Assembly: GCA_016717115.1 (NCBI GenBank)
Contig: JADKGE010000008.1
Coordinates: 1-64,000 of the forward strand
Direction: 5' to 3'
Origin: Actinomycetota bacterium
Lineage (GTDB): Bacteria; Actinomycetota; Actinomycetes; S36-B12
Length of the DNA: 64,000 bases
Part shown: positions 59,610-64,000 of the stretch, piece by piece
Layout of the letters: each line of letters opens with the position of its first letter
Numbering within the stretch: position 1 is the stretch's first letter
Notes under the pieces: generated by a model
What the model was told of the DNA's origin: nothing
The model's database searches: none
What the model saw: only the letters and a program-made list of their open reading frames with translations
Translations under genes and position numbers: made by a program

Positions 59610-60911
59610 TTACGACTCATCACGTCGTGCATCGCGTTCGCGAATTGCATCCTCGCTGTAGCGGTCGTCGTAATTCCATAGTGATGGCAACGCAATTGCG
59701 GCGATGGCGACGCCGACGACGCACAGCACTCCACCGGACACGAGCGATGCGCGCAGTGACGTCAGTGATGCGGCCGTACTGCTGCGCACCTGTCCGAGCA
59801 GCGGACCGATCGAGTAGCTGAGTAGTTCGATTCCCGCCATGCGTCCGCGCACATCATCGGGAATCGTCTGGTTCCACATCACCGCACGGAAGATCCCGCT
59901 CACCATGTCCGCGCCACCCGCGATAGCGAGGAAGAGCAACACCAAGGGCAGCGAAGTTGTTGCGCCGACAAGCGAAATGCCGAGGCCCCACATCGCAGCT
60001 GCCACGACGATGGCGCGTCCGTGCCGATGAACGGTTGATGTCCATCCGCTCGTCAACGTGACGATGAGCGACCCGACTGCACCTGCGGAGTACAACAACC
60101 CCAACGCCCACGGCGCACCGAGATCCTCGGCGAGGAATGGGAAGAGCGCGTAGGGAAATGCGAAGGCCATCGCGATCATGTCGACGGCGTAGGTGCCCAG
60201 GAGGTCCTTGCGGCTCATGGCGTAGTGCACTCCGTCGACGACATGTCGAAGCGATGCACGTTGGGTCCCAGCACCTGTTGCCTTGATGCTGCGCACACGC
60301 CACAGAAGGACGATGGAGAGTACGAAGGTGACGACGTCGAATCCGTACGCGGCCACGGCTCCCCCCGCACTGAGCAGCAGGCCTCCGACGGCCGGGCCGA
60401 TGATGCTGCCGAACTGCCACTTGATCGCGTTCAACGCTGCGGCGGCGGCGAGCTGGTCGTGCGCCACCACGCGGGGAGTCATGGCGTCGAGGGAGGGCCG
60501 CTGGAGTCCGTCGACCGCGGCGAGGAGCATCGCAACGACGTACAGGACCCACAGCTGCGGCGACGACAGCAGTGAGTTGAGGAGGAGCATCATCACCAGC
60601 ACGCCGGCCGCGACCTCAGTCGCGACCACCATGATCCGTCGATCCAGTGAGTCCGCGAGCGCGCCTCCCCACAGTCCGAAGACGACGAGGGGCACGAGTT
60701 CGGCCAGGCCGATGAGGCCCACTGCGACGAACGAACCGGTGATCGCCGCAACCTGGAAGGGCAGGGCAACGTACGTGATCATCGACCCCAAGTAGGTGAT
60801 CACTCCGCTGAAGAAGAGCAGCCGGAAGTCACGTGATGCGCGAAGCGGCGTGACGTCGACATGCATCCGGGCGACCCAGCTCGGCGGCTGCTGCTGCGCG
60901 GAAGCGCTCAT
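59610..60911 (-). CDS. MFS transporter (multidrug/enterobactin-exporter-like)
   Basis: The 433-residue product has 12 transmembrane helices. VTPLRASRDFRLLFFSGVITYLGSMITYVALPFQV opens it; GLWGGALADSLDRRIMVVATEV is the A-motif loop between TM2 and TM3; SLDAMTPRVVAHDQLAAAAALNAIKWQFGSIIGPAVGGLLL is typical of MFS_3 (EntS-like) exporters. It is divergent from the F420-linked reductase, with 27 bp between starts. The substrate is unknown. Confidence 0.88.
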   Translation of the reverse strand: MSASAQQQPPSWVARMHVDVTPLRASRDFRLLFFSGVITYLGSMITYVALPFQVAAITGSFVAVGLIGLAELVPLVVFGLWGGALADSLDRRIMVVATEVAAGVLVMMLLLNSLLSSPQLWVLYVVAMLLAAVDGLQRPSLDAMTPRVVAHDQLAAAAALNAIKWQFGSIIGPAVGGLLLSAGGAVAAYGFDVVTFVLSIVLLWRVRSIKATGAGTQRASLRHVVDGVHYAMSRKDLLGTYAVDMIAMAFAFPYALFPFLAEDLGAPWALGLLYSAGAVGSLIVTLTSGWTSTVHRHGRAIVVAAAMWGLGISLVGATTSLPLVLLFLAIAGGADMVSGIFRAVMWNQTIPDDVRGRMAGIELLSYSIGPLLGQVRSSTAASLTSLRASLVSGGVLCVVGVAIAAIALPSLWNYDDRYSEDAIRERDARRDES

Positions 60912-60938
60912 CGGTGCATTGTGGCAGGATCACGGATC

Positions 60939-61640
60939 GTGACCGATCACCCTGCACCTGCCCCGGCCCCTGCGGATCCCCGTCTCCTGCCCGATGTGAG
61001 CGCGCTTCGCGTCGGGGTGCTGGGTGGAACGGGGGAGCAGGGCCGAGGGCTGGCACGGCGTCTGGCCCTCGCCGGTCATGACGTGATCATCGGGTCGCGC
61101 GACGCGGGACGCGCAGCACAGTCCGCCGCCGATCTGGGCCACGGCGTGACGGGGCTCGCCAACGAGGACTGCGCCCGTGCGGCCGACATCGTCATCGTTG
61201 CCGTGCCCTGGGAGGGGCACGCCACCCTGCTTGCCTCGCTGAGGGAAGCCCTGGCCGGCAAGGTCGTCGTCGACTGCGTCAACCCGCTGGGATTCGACAA
61301 GCAGGGTGCCTACGCGCTGAAGGTCGACGAGGGGTCAGCGGCCGAGCAGGCTGCGGGCATCCTCACCGACAGCAGGGTCGTGGCCGCGTTCCATCACATC
61401 TCGGCCGTGCTGCTTCTCGACGAGTCCGTCGACTCGATCGACACCGACATCATCGTGCTGGGCGACGACCGCGAGGCCACGGACACGGTGCAGGCGCTGG
61501 CCGCACGGATCAGCGGCATGCGGGGTGTGTTCGGTGGCCGCCTCCGCAACGCGGGCCAGGTCGAAGGCCTGACGGCGAACCTCATCTCGATGAACCGTCG
61601 CTACAAGGCGCACGCAGGGATCCGCATCACCGACGTCTAG
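60939..61640 (+). CDS. fno: NADPH-dependent F420 reductase-like protein
   Basis: The 233-residue protein starts at GTG 60939. The N-terminal NADP-binding fold has [37 protein letters not shown], and DIVIVAVPWEGHATLL, VVVDCVNPLGFDKQG and VVAAFHHISAVLLLD follow, as in F420H2:NADP+ oxidoreductases. The C-terminal helix MRGVFGGRLRNAGQVEGLTANLISMNRRYKAHAGIRITDV is also conserved. It would link deazaflavin F420 and NADPH pools, implying that the organism makes F420. Confidence 0.9.
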   Translation: MTDHPAPAPAPADPRLLPDVSALRVGVLGGTGEQGRGLARRLALAGHDVIIGSRDAGRAAQSAADLGHGVTGLANEDCARAADIVIVAVPWEGHATLLASLREALAGKVVVDCVNPLGFDKQGAYALKVDEGSAAEQAAGILTDSRVVAAFHHISAVLLLDESVDSIDTDIIVLGDDREATDTVQALAARISGMRGVFGGRLRNAGQVEGLTANLISMNRRYKAHAGIRITDV

Positions 61641-61668
61641 GGCGTCCGCATCACCGACGTCTGGGGCG
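61621..61668. repeat. 24-bp tandem duplication at the fno 3' end
   Basis: TCCGCATCACCGACGTCTAG plus GGCG is followed immediately by the same 24 bases with one change (TAG to TGG). The first copy encodes the last residues RITDV and the stop; the second lies beyond it, before panB. It looks like a recent slippage event. Confidence 0.8.
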
Positions 61669-62490
61669 TCAGCGGTACTCGTGCTCCTCCGTGGGGTAGG
61701 CACCCGACGTCACGTCGGCACTCCACTGCGCGGCGGCCTCCGCGATCACGCTGCGAACGTCGGCGTACTTCTTGACGAAGCGCGGCGCCGGTCCTTCGGT
61801 GAGTCCGACCATGTCCTGCCACACGTTGACCTGCGCGTCGGTGCCGCCGCCGGCACCGATACCGATCGTCGGGATGGTGAGAACCTCGCTGACCCGTGCG
61901 GCGAGTTCGGCCGGCACCACTTCGAGGACGACAGCGCAGGCGCCGGCGGCCTCCATCGCCTTGGCGTCGCGCATGAGCATCTCGCCCGCCTCGCCGCGGC
62001 CCTGCACGCGGTAGCCGCCGAGCAGGTTGACGGACTGCGGGGTGAGGCCAAGGTGGCCGATGACCGGCACGCCGGCATTGGCGAGAGCCTCGACCTGGGG
62101 AAGCATCGGCGCGCCGCCCTCCAGCTTGACGGCATGCGCGCCGCCCTGCTTCATGAACGCTGCTGCGGTGTCCAGCGCCTGCGCGGGCGATGACTGGTAG
62201 GAGCCGAACGGCAGGTCGGCGATGACCAAGGCCCGTGACGAGCCGCGCACGACGGCGCGGACGAGCGGGATGAGCTCGTCAACCGTGACGGGCAGTGTCG
62301 AGTCATGGCCGTAGACGACCATGGCGGCCGAGTCGCCCACGAGCAGCGCCGGTATCCCGGCCTCATCGAAGATCTTCGCGGTCAGTGCGTCGTAGGCCGT
62401 GATCATCGGCCACTTCTCGCCGCGTCGGGTTGCCTCCGCCAGATCGCGCATCGTCACGCGACGGCCTTCGGGCACGCCATAGAAGGACAT
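61669..62490 (-). CDS. panB: 3-methyl-2-oxobutanoate hydroxymethyltransferase
   Basis: This enzyme is the first step of pantothenate (CoA) synthesis and transfers a hydroxymethyl group from 5,10-methylene-THF. Of 273 residues, MITAYDALTAKIFDEAGIPALLVGDSAAMVVYGHDSTLPVT, GAHAVKLEGG, VPVIGHLGLTPQSVNLLGGY and IGIGAGGGTDAQVNVWQDM are family signatures. In E. coli-type enzymes the loop is IGIGAG; here GGG follows. It is convergent with fno. Confidence 0.95.
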   Translation of the reverse strand: MSFYGVPEGRRVTMRDLAEATRRGEKWPMITAYDALTAKIFDEAGIPALLVGDSAAMVVYGHDSTLPVTVDELIPLVRAVVRGSSRALVIADLPFGSYQSSPAQALDTAAAFMKQGGAHAVKLEGGAPMLPQVEALANAGVPVIGHLGLTPQSVNLLGGYRVQGRGEAGEMLMRDAKAMEAAGACAVVLEVVPAELAARVSEVLTIPTIGIGAGGGTDAQVNVWQDMVGLTEGPAPRFVKKYADVRSVIAEAAAQWSADVTSGAYPTEEHEYR

Positions 62491-62650
62491 CGTCTACTCC
62501 GATCTCGAGGCTCCTCGGTGGAGTCCCCGGACGCCTACATGATGGCATGCCCGGTGCCGAAAAGACGAGCCTGTCCCGCGTGGCGTCAATACGCTACGTT
62601 GGCGTTTCGTTAGTGGGCACGATCGTCGATGCCCCGGATCGGAGACCCGC

Positions 62651-64000
62651 ATGCCGACGAACGCGTGGATGACGTCCGGAGAGGGCCACCCGAGGCGATG
62701 GGCCATCCTCGCCGTGCTCGTGGTCAGCCTCCTTGTCGTCGTGCTCGACAACACCATCCTGAACATCGCGCTGCCCACGATCCAGCGTGACCTCAACGCC
62801 TCGCAGAGCGAGTTGGTGTGGGCGGTCGACTCGTACATCCTCGTCTTCGCGTCGCTGCTGTTCACGTGGGGCGTGGTCGGCGATCGCGTGGGGCGCAAGA
62901 AGGTGCTCATCATCGGGCTGACGATCTTCGGGATCGCGTCGGCGATCTGCGCGTTCTCGGTCTCGGCGAACATGCTCATCGGCTTCCGGGCGCTCATGGG
63001 CGTCGGCGGCGCCGCCGTCCTGCCGACGACTCTCGCCATCATCACCGTGGTCTTCCCGCCGCACGAGCGCGGCAAGGCCATCGGCGCCTGGGCCGGCGGA
63101 GTGGGTGCGGCCGTCGCTCTCGGCCCCGTCCTGGGCGGCATCCTGCTCGAGCATCCCGAGTGGAGCAACTGGCTGACCGGTAACGACTGGGGGTCGGTGT
63201 TCCTCATCAACGTCCCGATCGTCATCGTCGGCCTGTTCTTCATCTGGCGCGTCGTGCCCGAGACGAAGAACCCCATCCGAGGAAGCTCGACATCCCCGGC
63301 CTGCTCATCTCCGCGAGCGGACTGATCCTGCTCGTCTACGGCATCATCAACGCGTCATCCACGCGCGACTGGCTGGCCCCGTCAGTCGTGGTTCCCATGG
63401 CGGCCGGCATCGTCCTCATCGCGTTCTTCCTCTGGACCGAGGCACGCAGCGATCACGCCAGCTTCGACGTGTCGCTCTTCCGCAACCGCGGCTATGCGGT
63501 GAGCCTCGCGGCGGTGAGCCTGTCGTTCTTCGCCATGTCCGGCATCACGTTCTCGCTGCCGTTCTACCTCCAGATCCTGCGGGGCTACTCCACGCTCGCT
63601 GCCGGCCTGTGCTTCCTGCCCTTCGCACTCGGCCAGCTCATCGCCGCCCCGCGCAGCGCCGCGATGGTCAAGCGATTCGGCTACCGACCGGTCATGACGG
63701 TCGGACTCGTCTTCGTCGCCGTGTCGATGTTCATGCTCGCGCGGGTGCCGATGGATGCGCCCCTGTGGGCCCTGCTGGTCGTGTTCTTCCTGTTCGGCTT
63801 CGGTATGGGCAATGTCATCGCCCCCGGGTCGACGGTGATGCAGAACGTGCTGCCGCTCGCCAGGGCGGGCGCGGGATCGGCGGTGCAGAACACCGTTCGT
63901 CAGGTGGCCGGCGCCCTCGGCGTGGCCATCGTCGGCACCGTCCTCGCGACGCAGTACGCCGCGAACCTCACATCGGTCCTTGACAAGGTTCCGTCGACGT
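62651..64000 (+). pseudogene. MFS drug-resistance transporter (DHA2/EmrB-QacA type), frameshifted and running off the window
   Basis: ATG 62651 gives TM1 [23 protein letters not shown] with motif D, TM2-3 with [14 protein letters not shown] (motif A) and [34 protein letters not shown] (motif C). At about 63287 the frame changes: ATCCGAGGAAG appears where ATCCGCAGGAAG would continue as [14 protein letters not shown]. The second frame then runs to the window edge (SFFAMSGITFSLPFYLQIL, GFGMGNVIAPGSTVMQNVLP, VRQVAGALGVAIVGTVL). One missing base in an otherwise intact 14-TM exporter suggests sequencing error. The 3' end is outside the window. Confidence 0.87.

Overview
The window is high-GC, gene-dense DNA with GTG/TTG starts and actinobacterial signature genes: a PucR/FasR-type regulator in front of fabD-fabH-acpP-fabF, DUF3145, DUF3052, polyphosphate glucokinase, an F420-linked NADP reductase fold, a homodimeric-type pyruvate dehydrogenase E1 (aceE), and the Nif3/zinc-ribbon/RNase HI-CobC trio found in mycobacteria (Rv2230c-Rv2228c order). 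It is therefore chromosomal DNA of an actinomycete, not a plasmid or phage. I cannot name the genus.

Layout. 0-2.3 kb is a degraded integration scar: a frameshifted tyrosine integrase, the 3' half of a tRNA with a CAT anticodon loop, and a truncated PHP-domain gene. 2.3-5.9 kb holds a fumarase with an acidic N-terminal extension, a methyltransferase and an MBL-fold hydrolase. 6.0-13.1 kb looks like a cyclic-nucleotide module: a 1252-residue two-domain adenylate cyclase/ATPase/TPR protein, divergent from the MBL hydrolase, and a glutaminase fused to STAS and cyclic-nucleotide-binding domains. 9.8-30.1 kb is an exoprotein island. It carries two paralogous LuxR-type regulators, each followed by a secreted surface protein with the same unusual C-terminal tail, plus a class F-like sortase, a giant heme peroxidase with RTX repeats, an Ig/FN3 protein, a matrixin-like metalloprotease, a chagasin-like protease inhibitor and a small copper-type membrane operon. 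Palindromes of the form TGACCGGTCA and half-sites such as TTGACCGG or TTGTCCGG recur in front of these genes.

30-37 kb is general metabolism and transport, including a TDT transporter preceded by a CsoR-type palindrome. 37-48.4 kb is the fatty-acid synthesis operon, with aceE, a ferritin-like/VIT iron transporter and a FasR-like regulator upstream of fabD. FabD carries a BCCP-like domain that has lost its biotin lysine. 48.5-64 kb holds housekeeping genes, tRNA-Val, RNase P RNA, map-ppgK, panB and two MFS transporters.

At least nine reading-frame breaks fall between 38 kb and the end of the window (accD, fasR, three in aceE, the RNase HI-CobC gene, yaaA, a Lys/Ala-rich protein and the last MFS gene). 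More lie in the first 2.2 kb, and I saw none between 2.3 and 38 kb. Several are losses of one or two bases in short homopolymers of otherwise conserved, probably essential genes. Sequencing or assembly error is therefore a serious alternative to real gene decay.
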